Positions 24,431 through 37,715 are shown, counted from the first letter of the stretch. The stretch: DNA of 64,000 bases from Melastoma dodecandrum (GCA_029817715.1 JARUPY010000607.1:5642001-5706000); one strand, 5' to 3'. Notes: generated from the sequence alone by a model not told the origin. Program-made: numbers and translations.

Positions 24431-24753
24431 TATTATATCTAAATTAATAATTGTTGTGCTAACCCATCTAGTAATTTACATGTTAAATTCCTCAACATAG
24501 TACGCAAACAAGATCGTTACCCGAAACCAATGATGTTTGAGTAACGACGTTCCCTTTTACGCGCGACATAGTCACACGCCGTCCAATCCAAAGTTGCAAT
24601 AATGACTCGTTAATAACGTCGACCAACTACGAGAATACCAGACTTTCGTGTTCACGTCGGACTTTAACTAAACTCGACCGTTGAATCATATTTAATTATT
24701 AGAAATTATATTGAATCACCATATTGCATATATAAATTTTATAGGTCTTTACA
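24430..24753 (-). mobile_element. Start of the 3' LTR of a Ty3/gypsy element (minus)
   Basis: On the minus strand a polypurine tract (AAGCGGGGTAGAT, about 24766-24754) is followed directly by TGTAAAGACC at 24753, a typical PPT-LTR junction, and it lies just downstream of integrase coding sequence. Blocks of this LTR (TATTCTCGTAGTTG, GTGTGACTATGTCGCGCG, AACGGTCGA) recur in both arms of the inverted repeat at 58053-60814, so they are one LTR family. The far end of this LTR is not resolved. Confidence 0.7.
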
Positions 24754-24931
24754 ATCTACCCCGCTTAAGAAAATTTCGTTCTCGAAATTTAAGTACTAAT
24801 ACTCACTTCCTTACATCACCTAAATAGATACAAATACATTTCTTCATTCGAGACTTTAGTTCCCACGTCAGCTCCTCAAGCTGTCCATGCCTCCAGCGTA
24901 CACGCACTAATGGAACTATCTTTCTGCGAAG

Positions 24932-25783
24932 TTATTTTTCCATCATGTCCACTATCTCAACATGTTTAGTAACCACTTGTAGATTTCCTACCACATCCAC
25001 TTGTTCATCATACAAGACGTGTCGTGGATCTGCCACATATTTCCTCAGCATTGACATACGGAACACATTGTGGATTTCAGACAATCTAGGTAGCAAGGCA
25101 ATTCTGTAAGCCATATTCCCAATCCTTTCCAAAACCTCATAAGGTCCAATATATTTTGGGCTCAGCTTCTCTTTCAACCCAAACCTCAAATTCAGTTTTG
25201 TAGGAGAAACCCTTAGAAGCACATAATCTCCAACCTCAAACTCAAGAGGTCTTCGTCGCTTATCTGCATAGCTTTTCTGTTTGATTTGAGCAGCACGAAG
25301 ATGATATTGAATGAGTCTAATTACCTCTGTGGTCTCTCGCACCATATCAAGACCTAACTCCACATATTCTCCACCATCATTCCAACATAAGAGTGTTCTG
25401 CAAGTACGACCATACAATGCCTCAAATGGAGCCATCTGAATGCTCTGTTGGTAACTGTTATTGTATGAGAATTCAACAAGCGGTAGCTGTTCAACCCATG
25501 AACCCTCCATTTCCAGAGTACAGGCTTTCAAAATGTATTCTAATATCTGAATAACCTTTTATGTCTGTCCATCCGTCTGAGGATGAAAAGCTGTACTCAT
25601 CCTCAACCTTGTACCCAAAGCATGTTGTATAGTACCCCAGAAACGCGAAGTGAACCTCGCATCCCTGTCTAACACTATTATGCACGGTACTCCATGACGG
25701 CGTATAACTTCTTTCATGTACAAGCTTGCTAATTTCTCAACTGAATAGGTCAGACGAATTGGTATGAAGTGAGCAGACTTGGT
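24932..25783 (-). mobile_element. Ty3/gypsy integrase fragment (minus)
   Basis: A 199-codon frame (25531-24932) carries the integrase C-terminal region: PFEALYGRTC, GDYVLLRVSPTK, LSPKYIGPYEVLERIG and FRMSMLRKYVADP. Upstream on the minus strand (to about 25783), with breaks including a stop after HPQTDGQT, are RHGVPCIIVLDRDARFTSRFWG and TKSAHFIPIRLTYSVEK of the integrase core. From family knowledge this is the Del/Tekay-type chromovirus arrangement. It stops abruptly at about 25783, where a copia fragment in the opposite orientation begins. Confidence 0.85.
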
Positions 25784-28470
25784 TAATCTGTACGTTAAGG
25801 ATGACGCTACTCTATGGCATCGAAGGTTGGGACATGCAAACTATTACTTGCTGTCCAAACTTGCCAGAAAAGATGCTATTAAGGAATTACCCAAATTTAA
25901 GTCCGACAATGACAAGTTTTGTAAAGCTTATTCTATTGGAAAACAAACAAAGGTATCCTTTAAAAGCAAAAATATGGTTTCAAGCAAGGAACCACTCGAA
26001 TTACTTCATATGGACTTATTTGGTCCAACTAGGACTCAAAGTCTTGGAGGTAAACGTTATGGATTAGTTGTTATAGACGATTTCTCCAGATTCACTTGGG
26101 ATAAATTTTTAGCTCACAAGAGTGATGCGTTTGCAACATTTGAAGCTTTAGTCAAACTACTTCAAAACAAGAAAGGTGTTTCTCTACGAAACATAAGAAC
26201 GGATCATGGTACCGAATTTGAGAACCATGATTTTACTTCATTTTATGAAGAATATGGTATTAACCATAATTCATCTTCTCCCTACACTCCACAGCAAAAC
26301 GGAGTTGTAGAGCGAAAGAATAGAACTTTACAAGACATGGCGAGAACCATGTTGCTGGAAAGTGAGGTTGCTAAAAATCTTTAGGCTGAAGCTGTAAGCA
26401 CAGCATGCTATATCTCAAATCGAGTTCATTTGAGGTACTCCTTAGGTGAAACGCCTTATGAGTTATATAAAGGTAGAAAACTTAATATTTCATACTTCCA
26501 TCCATTTGGAAGTAAGTGTTATATCTTGAGACCCATAAATGATGGTGTCGGAAAATTTGATGCACGATCTGATGAGGGCATATCTTTAGGATACTCTCTC
26601 ACGAGCAAGACATGTACAGTCTTTAATAAAAGGATTCTAACGATTGAAGAATCTATCAATGTTAAAGTTGATGACTCTCCAACACAGGGGGTAGATGCTG
26701 TAGAAGCAGCAACACAATCCTCAACTGAAGTATCAAATGAAAAGACTAAGCAAATGGTTGCTGAAGGTAATCCAAATGGAAACGCTGTAACAGTTGTACA
26801 ACAAGTTCTTGAAAATATTTCTGATGATTTCCAGAATGCACAAATAGAGGATCGTGTTCCCTTTTTATATAAGAAAAGACATCCTATTGACCAAGTCATA
26901 GGATCATTGCATACAGGAGTGCGAACCCGACATACAGCAAGTCTGTACTGCGAACACTCCTCCTTTATTTATCAAAAGGAACCTGAAGGCATTGATGATG
27001 ATGCTCTTGATGATTCAAACTGGATTCTTGCAATGTAAGAGGAACTAAATCAGTTCGAGAAGTTTGGCTTTTAGTACCCAGACCAAATGATCGGTCCATT
27101 ATTGGAACAAAATGGGTAATTCGTAATAAACTTGATGAGTCTGGAAATGTTGTAAGGAACAAAACCAGACTTGTAGCAAAAGGTTTACTCTCAAGAGAAG
27201 GGCATTGATTATGATGAAACGTTCGCTCCTGTGGTGCATCTTGAAGCAATACTCTTACTTCTAGCGTATGCTTACTATAATAACTTCAAGCTATTTCAAA
27301 TGGATATGAAAAGCGCATTCCTAAATGGTGATCTCAAAGAGGAAGTGTATGTTGAACAACCTCCTGGATTCACTGATTCAAAATTTCGTAATCATGTTTA
27401 CAAGTTATCTAATGTTTTGTATGGACTTAACCAAGCTCCGAGAGCAAGGTACGAAAAACTTAGTTCCTTTCTTATAGCAAAGGGATATAGGCATGGAAAA
27501 ATCGATACAACATTGTTTCTTAAGAAACAGGATGCTGATCTTTTAATCGCTCAAATATATGTGGACGACATTATATTTGGTTCAACTAATGAACAACTAT
27601 GCAATAAATTCTCTAACTTTATGAAAGGAGAATTTGAAATGAGTCTCATGAGAGAACTTACTTTCTTCCTTTGACTCCAAATTAAGCAAACTATAGATGG
27701 AATTTTTATCCATCAAGAAAAGTACAACAAACAGCTGCCCAAGAAATTTGATCTTAAGAATGTTAAATGTCAACTCCTATTGGTAGTAATATCAAAATTG
27801 ATAAAGATGAAGGTGGAAAGGAAGTTGATTTCAAACTTTACAGAAGCATGATAGGGTCATTACTCTATCTTACTGCTACCAGATCCGATATCATGTTTAG
27901 CGTATGCTTATGCGCTAGATATCAGTCTGCTCCAAAAGAGTCACATCTTGCTGTAGTTAAGAGGATCTTTCGATACATCTCAGGAACTGTCAGCTTAGGT
28001 ATGGTACCCCAGAGGAGGATCGTTGTTGGATCCTGTAGGATATTCGGACGCTGACTATGCTGGATATCGTATTGATAGAAAAAGCACGTCTGGTACTTGC
28101 CAACTATTGGGAAATATGCATATTTCCTGGTTCTTTAAGAAGCAGACGTCTGTCGCTTTACCCACAGTTGAGGATGAATACGTCTCAGCAGCTAGTTGCT
28201 GTGCTTAGTTACTATGGATGTGACAACAACTTGAAGATTATGATCTTCATTTCAATAATATTCCAATAATGTGTGATAACACCAGTGCAATAAATCTATC
28301 TCGAAATCCTGTGTATCACTCGAGAAATAAGCATAACGAGTTGAGACATCATTTCTTGCGAGATCATGTACAAAGGGGGAGAATCGACATTCTGTATATA
28401 ATTACTGAGCAACAGCTTGCTGATATTCTTACCAAACCACTTGACAATGAAAGATTTGAGTATTTATGAA
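25784..28470 (+). mobile_element. Ty1/copia Sirevirus pol, 5'-truncated and broken
   Basis: It starts in the integrase zinc-finger region (LWHRRLGHAN at about 25812), so gag, protease, the 5' LTR and the primer site are missing. Integrase core motifs follow (MDLFGPTRTQ, IRTDHGTEF, PQQNGVVERKN), then RT (FQMDMKSAFLNGDLKEEVYV, YVDDIIFGS near 27558) and RNase H (GYSDADYAG, ADILTKPLD). The frame has a TAG at 26382-26384, a TAA at 27036-27038, a frameshift near 27040-27230, a TGA at 27672-27674 and further shifts. It is a dead copy. Confidence 0.9.
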
Positions 28471-28735
28471 ATGAGCTAGGGATACGTAATCCTAATCTTT
28501 GAGATGATGATATTGTCATCTAATTATTTAAGAAATTTTTGATGGCAAAATAAAAAATTCCCTAAAATAAAGAAGAGATCTTCTTACCTTGTTACGGTAC
28601 CACTTTCCTTCTTTTTCTTTTAAACATTTTATAAAAAGAAATTCTTCCTTCGGTTACCATCACCTCATATCCCTAAACATTCTTCTTCTCTACGAACTTC
28701 AACCTCCTTCCTTCTTCTCTTCGTCTCACCCGATC

Positions 28736-30400
28736 ATGGCACCAAAATCCGAAAAATCGTCAAAGGGCAAGGGAACTCCTAAGAAACGGTCACAGTCTGT
28801 GACTGCTTCCGCCCAGCAACTCCCTGTTGGGGAGAATCTCCCTATTACTGGGGGGGAGTCGTCTGTGCTGCATGTCTCCGCTCCGGTGGTCACTAAGACC
28901 AAGGGGACACCTGCTCCTGCTCCAGTTAAGGAAAATGTGGCCACGCCTGTTGATGCCACAGCTCTTGGCGAACCTAATGTTGCTGCGGAGAAAACCCTTG
29001 CTGTTAAGGGAGAAACCGCAGCTCCTGAGGAGGTTACCAAGCCTACACCTGCTTCGTCTGAGTCTCTTGAGAAAGGAGACACCTCCCTTGCTCCGGATGC
29101 AGAATTGTCTGTCGATGAGGGCAAGAACGATGAGGATGTTGATGCTACCTTGTCTGAGGGTGAACAGGACTCTTCGGCTGAGAAGACTCCTGCTGAGGAC
29201 GACACCGTTGAAGTGGTTGAATCCATGACTAAGGATCCTCCACCTGCTGTCTCGTCTCTTGGCGTTGCTTCTCGCACCAGGATGAAGCGAACTCTCGCAT
29301 GTATAAAGGATGGCTTGCATTCTAGTTCTGCTGGTCATAAGAAAATGAAAAATGCAGATTCTTCTATGTTTATTCTTGAGGTTGATCAGAATGTTTCTTT
29401 GGCTGAGTTGAATCGGATTCTTACTGATGACACACTGCCAAATCGCAATATGGATAAGCGCAGTATTGCTGCGTGCAAGCGTGTTGATTTTGACTGATTC
29501 ACTCAACATCAGCTATACTTTGCTGAGATGTTTGAAAAGCTGACCTGGAGGTCATTCTGTGAGTATGATGGCATAAGTTCTGTCTTAAAGGTTAAGGAAT
29601 ATTATGCCAACATTACCTTTCATAAGGAAGATTCGCTCATCAAGTTCATTAAGGTGTTGGTTGATGAGAAAGTTTTTGTGTTCTCTGTGTTTGATGTTTG
29701 CCACATATTTTACTCTGATTCCTTCAACAATCTGAGAGTGATTAATGAGGGAAAACTGGAAGCATATCAGACCATCAATGATGGTGAGCTTGTTGCTGTT
29801 AGCGGATATCTGCAGAACACTGGATTGAACTTCATCAACAGGATGTTCCATAAGGCAGTAATGTCTTGCTTGGCCCCTCTTATTGGCAGCATCGATACTA
29901 TAATGCCCAGGGATTGGAATTTGATGGTTCATCTCAAGCGAGGTATCCCTGTCAATCTGGGTAGTGTGATTTTTGGCCGTATGGCTTCTTATGTATAGGA
30001 TGACAACAGAGCACTCCCATTTGCACATGTTATTACCGCATTGTTGTAGCTTTATGGGGAAAAGGTTGTTCCTTTGAACAAAATGGACACCTGGACTACA
30101 TAGGTCATTGGAGCTAACTCAGTGGAGAGTATGGGCTACCAATATATTGATGGTGTCTTTGCCAAGAAACCAACCAAGTAAGAGCTTGATGCCTCTGTTC
30201 GTGGAAAGTCCACTGCTGCTGAAACTGGAAAACAGTGCTACGCTAAATGTGAGAGGGAGGCTGCTGCATCCAAGGATGAGCCTTCTTCTTCCAAGAGGCA
30301 GAAAATCCTCTGTGAGGAACTCAGCTTTACTAGGTGCTCCATTCTTGAGAGGATGAATGGATTTGCTAAGAGGCTTCGACGACTGAAAAAGATGATTTAG
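28736..30400 (+). pseudogene. Sirevirus envelope-like third reading frame, nonsense-riddled
   Basis: After pol an ATG at 28736 opens a frame beginning MAPKSEKSSKGKGTPKKRSQ. It stays in a single frame to 30400, interrupted only by stops at 29495 (TGA), 29996 (TAG), 30047 (TAG), 30101 (TAG) and 30179 (TAA). The N-terminal 250 residues are Ala/Glu/Thr-rich and acidic; the middle (about 29528-29998) is a folded-looking domain. From family knowledge, Sireviruses carry an extra frame here, often called envelope-like, of unproven function. I see no convincing signal peptide or membrane segment in the readable part. Confidence 0.7.
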
Positions 30401-30704
30401 ACTCCGCTTGATAATGCTGAGGATTGAACTGTGCTCTCCGCTGAGGAGTGAGCTGGGTCTCCTCTATATTGTTAGATGTCGTTAAAGGATTGAATTGCAC
30501 TCTCCTGTCTCTTTTCAATTGCTTAGTGGTTGTTAAGGAATGAGCTACGCTCTTCTGCTACGGTCATTATTTTGAAACAATCTGGTCTTGATGGATTGCA
30601 GCAACTGTTTGCTGCTCTTAGCTTTGTTTTTTTTTTTTAGTGACAGCATGTTTTTGCTGCACTGGAAATAAAACTATCCTTCGCTTTAATTCTTTCTTTT
30701 GACA

Positions 30705-30858
30705 TGACAAAAAGGGAGAGAAGACTAAGTTCAGGGGGAGTTTTCCAAAATAAACTTAACAAAGTAGTGCTGGGTCTTAGGGGGAGTTGAGAGATTATTG
30801 GACTCAAGCTCGATCCCCTAGAAAGACTATGTTTTGTCATCATCAAAAAGGGGGAGAA
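30705..30858 (+). other. Cluster of polypurine tracts before the Sirevirus 3' LTR
   Basis: Four purine-rich GGGAG-type tracts occur at about 30707-30722, 30733-30740, 30779-30786 and 30844-30858. The last (AAAAAGGGGGAGAA) abuts the LTR start and is the best plus-strand primer. From family knowledge, repeated polypurine tracts upstream of the 3' LTR are a Sirevirus trait. Confidence 0.7.
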
Positions 30859-32858
30859 TGTTAACCTTGGTTTTGATGATGACCTTAAGCAACGAGTTAC
30901 TGGTGGTCAGTAGTAATGCTTCATAAGTTATGCGTTTATCTTTGATGATGAGCTTGAGCAAGGTGTTGTTTAATCACAGCTAGCATCAGCTAGATGTTGA
31001 TGCATTATAGTAAGCTGTTACTGTGACGTTACGAATACACATTGAAAATATGGAAACAAATATCTTCTATCTATGTTCTTCATTTTGGTTTATCTCAGAT
31101 TATCTGTCTGAGTGTCTAAATTCACTGAATGTGAGTTAGTAATCTCATTGTGACGCTTAGGTAACTAAATATATTGAGATTAGCTTTCCAAGTTTATATT
31201 TGGAAACAAAATATTTTTTCGATATCCTGCAGTACGGCTACGCTCTAATAGGATAAAATATCAAATCAAATAATTTTGTTTATTATAATCGATCAGGTGA
31301 GATTATGATTGATTTCTAAAGTTTAGAAACAAAGTATCTTATTAGGAAGAATTAGGGAAGTTACCGTTGGGAACTTACCTTCTATAGCATAGCGACCGTT
31401 TGAGCAGACCGTTGCTCAGAGTCTGTCCGTGAGATTTGGAAACAAATCTTGAAGATTATCCCAACATCTTCCACATTTCTTTTCTTCATTTAATACCAGA
31501 CTAGGAGAATAGATCCGATTGCCTTTGTGCGTCTGAGTGGTCTGTGTGGTTGTCTAAAGCCTGAGTGATCTGAGTGAAGCTTTGAGAATTGGCAGAGCGC
31601 GGAAGGTGCTAAGTGATCGCCTTGTTCTTATCTCTTGCAAGTTGCGTGTGAGAGTGCCAAGGGTTGAGTGCAGACATTGATCGTCGTGAGGGGGACTGAG
31701 CGTCCTCGGTGCATTCAACGAGTGGCCGACGAATCGTCTGAGGGAAGCTAAGTGAATACCTGTTCTGAATTCAGTAACCAGTTGCTAACTCATCGGCAAG
31801 AAGCCGTTCTTGTCGTGTCTTTTCACAAGGAAGTCTAGAGCCTACAGAGTTTGAGCAGTGAGACACACACTTGCGAGTGCGTGCCAGAAGTCTCATGCCT
31901 GCAGGGTAGAGCAGGAGTTGGGAATGCCACTGGAGTGGAAAGAAGTCCTCCCGAGCATAGGGGTGTTGGGCAGAAGACTCGACAACCTGCTGACGGACAA
32001 TAGAGCAGGTTGCGTGGAAGCCGTCGGGTGTGCAGTGCAGTGAGTCACGACTGTGGTAGCCGTGCACGTCCGAACTGAGTGTAGGACGGATACCGTGACT
32101 TCGCTGAGTGAGAAGTCAGGTTCCGCTGAGTGAGGAAACAAACCTTTATGTTCATTTTTCTTTGTGATCTAAGTGGTTGTCTTTGTGGTTGTCTCTTGAG
32201 TACTTACAGGCTCATCTTGAGAAGAGACAGAAACTGTGTGGTAATCCTCTGTTGAACGACTAAGTGTTGAAGCATTCCTCTATTATTTATCAGTAACGAG
32301 CTGCTTTCAGAGAAGTCGTTCTTCACTGTAAGGAATCATTTGTGAGGATTTATACTTTAACATAACGTTGTCTTTGCGCTTTGATAGACAGGCTTAAGTC
32401 TAAGCGACAACGTACTGTGTGGGAATCCTTTGAGCAATCAACTGCTGAATGTGAGCATGATTCTACTGGAAACAAGAAGACGTCCACTGTGTGAGGAGCT
32501 GATTGTTGCCCAGGAGTGATCTCTTATTGTAAAGGATTCTAAATCTCACTTTGTGATAAACCGAACACCTAGTACAAGGGCTCTTTATACCCATTATATT
32601 ATATAGTGGAATCGCCTCGTTGGTGGAAAGAGGACGTAGGTCAATTAAGGCCAAACCACTATAAACTATTGTGTCCATTACGATTGCGCAACACTCATAC
32701 GAAAACTTACTCGACAAATCGTAACGGTTACAGCGAAGCAGATCTCATTCTGAGAAACGCTCTGTTGTGATACAGTACGCTTCCGCTTACACTAAGAAAG
32801 GGTGAAAAAGTTACAATCTCTAATTCACCCCCTCTTAGTGTTCCTGAACGATCCAACA
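30859..32858 (+). mobile_element. 3' LTR of the Sirevirus element
   Basis: It begins TGTTAACC directly after the polypurine tract and ends CCAACA (TGTT/AACA ends), 2000 bp in all. The start (GGTTTTGATGATGA) and the end (AATTCACCCCCTCTTAGTG) resemble the solo LTR at 19760-22181, but the middles differ, so they are related families. No partner 5' LTR is in the window because the element is truncated at 25784. Confidence 0.85.
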
Positions 32859-32879
32859 TAGTTAATTGCTATTGCTCAA

Positions 32880-33560
32880 GATGATCTTCTCCTCCATCCT
32901 AGAAAGAAGCACTAGAGGGAGAAGTATTTAGGGAATGGAACGAACTCACTAGAAGGGTTATTCGCTATGAGAATTTTCTCAAAAGGAAAATGTAGGGAGT
33001 TATACCATAGGGATAGTGGCCAGATATCAAGCATACACAATATTCGATGTAGACATGGCGAAATATGTGAAAAGGACAACCCTTTACTTGCGAAGGGCTA
33101 CCAAGAAAGAACTTCAGGGCGAAAGTCTACAAAAGTCTCAAGAGGAAACAAATATTCTTTTAACGAGGATAAGGCAGATGCCATATTTGACCTGATGTTA
33201 CAAAACGGGTGAATTGACCTGAAACATGAGCATCACGTCCCTCGTACTGAGAGGGATAAATTTAGGAATTATTGTAAATGAGATGTTTACCTACGCCACA
33301 AAAGACTGCATTAGGTTTCAAAACTTAGTGTAGGATTTGATTGAGGCTAAGGAACTTTGTTTTCTGGAATCAACCAAAAATCTATAATTAATCAACAACC
33401 TTTCAGTGAAGCGTGCAAAGTTAATGCATTTGATGTAAATTGTGTTAACGTCTTTTTTAGCCTAGTAGGAGAGAAAAGGCGTCAAGATGATGAACGAAAC
33501 CATTGTTGCAAACACGATGTTCAAGCGCAAAATGCAAGGCATACTTTTGACATGTAGTTG
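32880..33560 (+). mobile_element. Gypsy gag relic
   Basis: Frames read YSFNEDKADAIFDLMLQNG at about 33153-33212, then TKDCIRFQNLV and LIEAKEL near 33300-33355. These resemble the gag 3' region of the Tat-like element at 14.9-17.3 kb (its CIHFMNLIQDLIESKEL). Stops break every frame. The limits are approximate. Confidence 0.55.
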
Positions 33561-33699
33561 TCAATGTTAAAAGGAAATTTACCTAAGTAATTTCAAGATA
33601 AGATCAATTCAACTTTGAATGTCATGAAACCAAAGTTTTGAAATGTGACTAATACATAAGTTCATAATAAAATGACATGGAAACACAATAATCTCTACA

Positions 33700-36206
33700 T
33701 CAAAATCTTTGTCGTTATCATGGCTCTCATCATCATATCCGCAATCCACAAAGTGTTATCTTCATCCACATCTCCTAAAATCTCCTCCATGACGTCGATA
33801 TGGACTTCAGTATCATCACACTCTCAGGCTACTTGAACCCCCGGTGTTTCTCACGACATGATCAACATCCAATACTCCCTCACCGACTAGTAACGACTCA
33901 TCTTCTCTTCTTTCATCTCACCGACTAACCACTCAATGCAATAATCAATACTATCAATGCAAAGAGGATCACTACTATCTCGTGCATCATATCTTGCTTT
34001 GAGATTTTAGTTGTACTTCATATAGACAAGGTCTAGTAACCTTTGATGCTCAAGTTGATTTCTTTTCTTTGAATGACTCTACATTAGAAGAATAAAATGT
34101 GAAATGGTCATAATAGAAAATAAGAAATAATACATGTTAATGGTATGATGAAGATTCTTACATGCTTAAAAGTACTCCAATTTCGTTCATAACTAGTTAC
34201 GCGATACGTCAAACTTAGTATTCGAATCGCAAATTTTTGAAGAGTGGGGGTGTCACCACCAAACAAAACTTATCAATCCACTATCATGAAAATTATTTAT
34301 ATTCTAATGATTCATTAAACAACATTAGTGTTGAATATGTAAATTTAAATGGCTAAGAAGAAAGTACTTAGTGATTGTTGAGTCTTAGATCGGTTGGCCA
34401 AGGGCATTCCAAAATTCCCGGCGCTTCTCAAATAATATGTTATTTATTCAATGATCTTTTCTTGAACGGCTATAACTGGATTTAGCCACTCTATGCAAGC
34501 ATATAATCCAGTAGTGATTCTACATCGTTATGATATGCGGAGTTGGGATCGCAATGAGCAGGATTTAGGTAATGTCTTGTTGTATGCAATGGAATGTGAA
34601 GTTGACAATTCCATCTATCATCAATCATTTTGAAGATATCATCATACATTTCTTCATTTCCATTGAAAGACTTTTAGATCGTCTCTTTGGCTCTATATAT
34701 TGCCTCACAAATACATCATATGGTCGGCTTCTTCTCATTTTCCACAAGCTGAAGAACCATCATCAGCAAACCCATCACTTTCAGTGCATAGAGCACACTA
34801 TCCAAAAAAGTTCTCCTATACACAATTCCATATGCCTTTTTCCATTTAGTTGTCTTGGATAACTTGTTCATTTCCCAATCATGTGAAAATTGTATATGCA
34901 CTATCGATTCAACAAATAGCTTGAACACAACATGTAAATTGAAACAACTAAGAGGAAAATATTTGTGATCTGAACATCTTTCTTATGTTATTTTTCAGCA
35001 GATATAGCGTTTTCAACGTGAGAAACCTCATTGCAAATATGGTAACTCCATGGATGAACTCCCTCTTCGTGTACGATTTCATTGTATTCAATACACTGCC
35101 ATGATTATATATAAATATTACCAAGAAAATGGCTTACTTAATAGTCATCTGCACTTGTGGAATCTTTCTAATATCTTCCAACATCAAGTCAATACAATGA
35201 GTGGCACAGGGAGTCCAATAAAAATATTTTATCTTCGCTTGAAACAATTTTCTTGTATTTATTACAAAAGTAAGATGCTTGCATGGGAAATACTTGAATA
35301 TCAAACATGAGATTAAAATTTAAAATGAGTTTTACCAGCCAATACATAGTTACTTTCGTTGTTGGTAATGACCTATAATACGTTCTTCTCTCCAATCCCA
35401 TCCACAAACTGATTTAGCAATTCAAATAACTTTTCTCACGTCTTCGAATATGCGAAAGCATTAATAGATTTAATAAACATGTTGTCATTCGAAGAATGCA
35501 TCAAGAAATTGATCAAACTTTTACCTCTTTTGTCTGTCCATCAATCGAACTTTATCAAATAATCATGGTCAGACCAACTCTCCATGTGATCTTTCATCAG
35601 TTCCTTCGTGTGAGCAACCTCATTCTTGAGAAGCCTAACAGACATCTCATGGTAACTCGGCGACTTCAAGTTAGGACCATATCTTCCAATGGCATCCACC
35701 ATCTTATCGAAAGTCGGTAAATTCACAACGTTAAAAGGAAGGTCAGCCTGAAAAAACCATCTAGCAATGCTCTGTTATGGTCCTATTACATGCATCCACC
35801 ACATTCTGTTGCCTCATCTTCCCATTCTCCATCAAGAATAGATTCATAGGACCCTTTCCCTTACTTCTTTTAAGACTTACTTCCCTGCTCAATAATACTG
35901 CTCTTTTAGAATGAACAAGGTAATCATCAACTTCGTTTTGAATGTCGTCATCAATTGGAATGGATGCAATACTGTCAAAACGCTTCAATTTTGCTATATT
36001 TGCCTCGTCATCTAGCTTCGTAACTCATCCTTCACTTCTTTTGGACATTTGGGACATGATCTAGCATATCTAAAGGATGCTATTTGGTGTTGCTTCTCAC
36101 GATAAATACCGCCTTTAGATGTATAGCCACATAAATTGCAAGTGATTATATTCGGCTGTTTTGAATCTTTCACGTAATTGAACTTCCGGCCAATGTCTCT
36201 TATCAA
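33700..36206 (-). mobile_element. hAT-family transposase relic
   Basis: Read on the minus strand: a BED-type zinc finger at 36206-36012 (ITCNLCGYTSKGGIYREKQH, then CPKCPKEVKDEL); a linker with KRSKGKGPMNLF and VVDACNRTI at about 35988-35761; DUF659-type sequence at 35726-35541 and about 35400-35190; an internal block near 34928-34716 (ALKVMGLLMMVLQLVENEKKP); and the C-terminal dimerisation region at about 34080-34015 (KKRNQLEHQRLLDLVYMKYN) with an acidic tail to about 33700. Frames are broken at several points. I could not identify terminal inverted repeats or an 8-bp target duplication. Confidence 0.85.
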
Positions 36207-37420
36207 AGATTAAGATCCAATGAATCTATTCCTAATATCAGTCAACCAACCATCAATACATTTCTAATATCACCAATAACCCGTCCCAATAATCCATTCA
36301 TAATATCACCAAAAAATCGAAGCTGATAAAAACAGAGGGGATGGAGAATTTCTTGGGGATTGGTCCAATGCTTAGACAAGAAGTGGAAACACTCCCCCAT
36401 GCCTAGGCGCCCTTTTAATAACACTGGTCTCAACAATGCCCTAAACTAGGGGAGGATCCAATTGAGAACTCAAAATCTTAATAATGCCCTAAACTGATGG
36501 TCTTTATATAGCCCATTCCTCGAAGCCGACATGTTATGAATGAGTACAAGCCAGTGGCCACACACAAGATATTAATTACCCAAATGTGTCATGTATGTTG
36601 TCTCCGATATTTTTTGTTGTTAGCCAAGATACCCGCCAAGGAGACTGTGGAGATAAACCATACACATCTTGTCGTATGTAATGGGGAGACCCATACTAAG
36701 CAAATTATGACCATGACTACTAATCGGACGTGAGCGAATGCCACAAAATGTTACGACTCTCACTTGGAAGAGTTTTTCCTGGCGAGTAATAACTCTTTCC
36801 CTTTAATTTTTCGCTGAACTATTCGCGTTCGTGACTCGCCGATGAGTTTATGGTAGATGGTTGGTGCTAAACCGTGACCTCTTATACCCTCTGAGAATAC
36901 GGTGAAGTGAAAGGCGAGCAAGGAGATAAGTTGAAAAGCAGACGAAAAAGGAAACATCGTCTAGATACCAAGGTGAGGGTCATAGTCCGCCCGAGGGAAG
37001 TTCTCCCAAGCAGGCAAAGCTAGAGCTCAGGCTGATTGAGGCCATCAGGAGGAATGAGACGGGAACAAAACTTATATCTAGTCTTAAGAGATTGTCGGGT
37101 GGGACCACGACCCAAAATCCAATCAAGTTTCAGCTATGGTCGGGCTCCCAATAAAGGACGTTCATCGCTCCCTCCCCATATTCTCCGAGTTGCCACAATC
37201 CTTACTATTGGGGTGGGAATAATGTTAGTAGTTATGTAGGGCCTTCGTAAGGTTGTAACATTCATATGGACTCCATTGTTAACTAATGTTGAGGTCAACT
37301 TTCTCCGATGTATAATCTTCTGAACAACTTGCACTTTGACAATCACTTTGTGAGAAAGGGGAATTAAGAGGTCATAGCCATGTTTGATTGAGATAGAAAT
37401 CACATTAAAATAAGATAAAA
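36207..37420. other. Intergenic, no gene recognised
   Basis: It begins with a few degenerate CTAATATCA-type repeats (about 36228-36315), possibly the 5' flank of the hAT relic. The remainder has short frames only. I see nothing assignable. Confidence 0.4.
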
Positions 37421-37715
37421 TATACATTTGTGGCAAACTTTAGGCCAACTTTCTTTTGTGGCTTGATATTTCAAAACTTTCTTTTATAGCCTTAATATGA
37501 CACTTATATTCTTTTGTGGCCTTACTGAAACGGCAAGCAAATGCCGTTATTAGGAAATCAAGCATTGTTAACTAAATACTATTTTGTTATTTTCCAGACT
37601 TTTCTATTATTTGCCCTTGTAAGCAAAATATACAATTTTGGCCTGAACTTTATGCAAACTTTCTTTTATTGCCTGATTTTTCAAAACTTATTTTATGACA
37701 TTAAAATGAAATACA
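37420..37715. repeat. AT-rich interspersed repeat, two units
   Basis: Two related units at about 37422-37505 and 37630-37715 share CAAACTTTCTTTT, TTTCAAAACTT and TTTTAT(A/G). The segment from AGCCTTAATATGACAC to AGGAAATCAAGCA is repeated in reverse orientation at about 41930-42100. Type unknown (MITE or LTR fragment). Confidence 0.55.

Noticed and set aside
28726..29509. 183- and 239-codon minus-strand frames
   Set aside because: Antisense to the Sirevirus envelope-like frame, open because of its composition.
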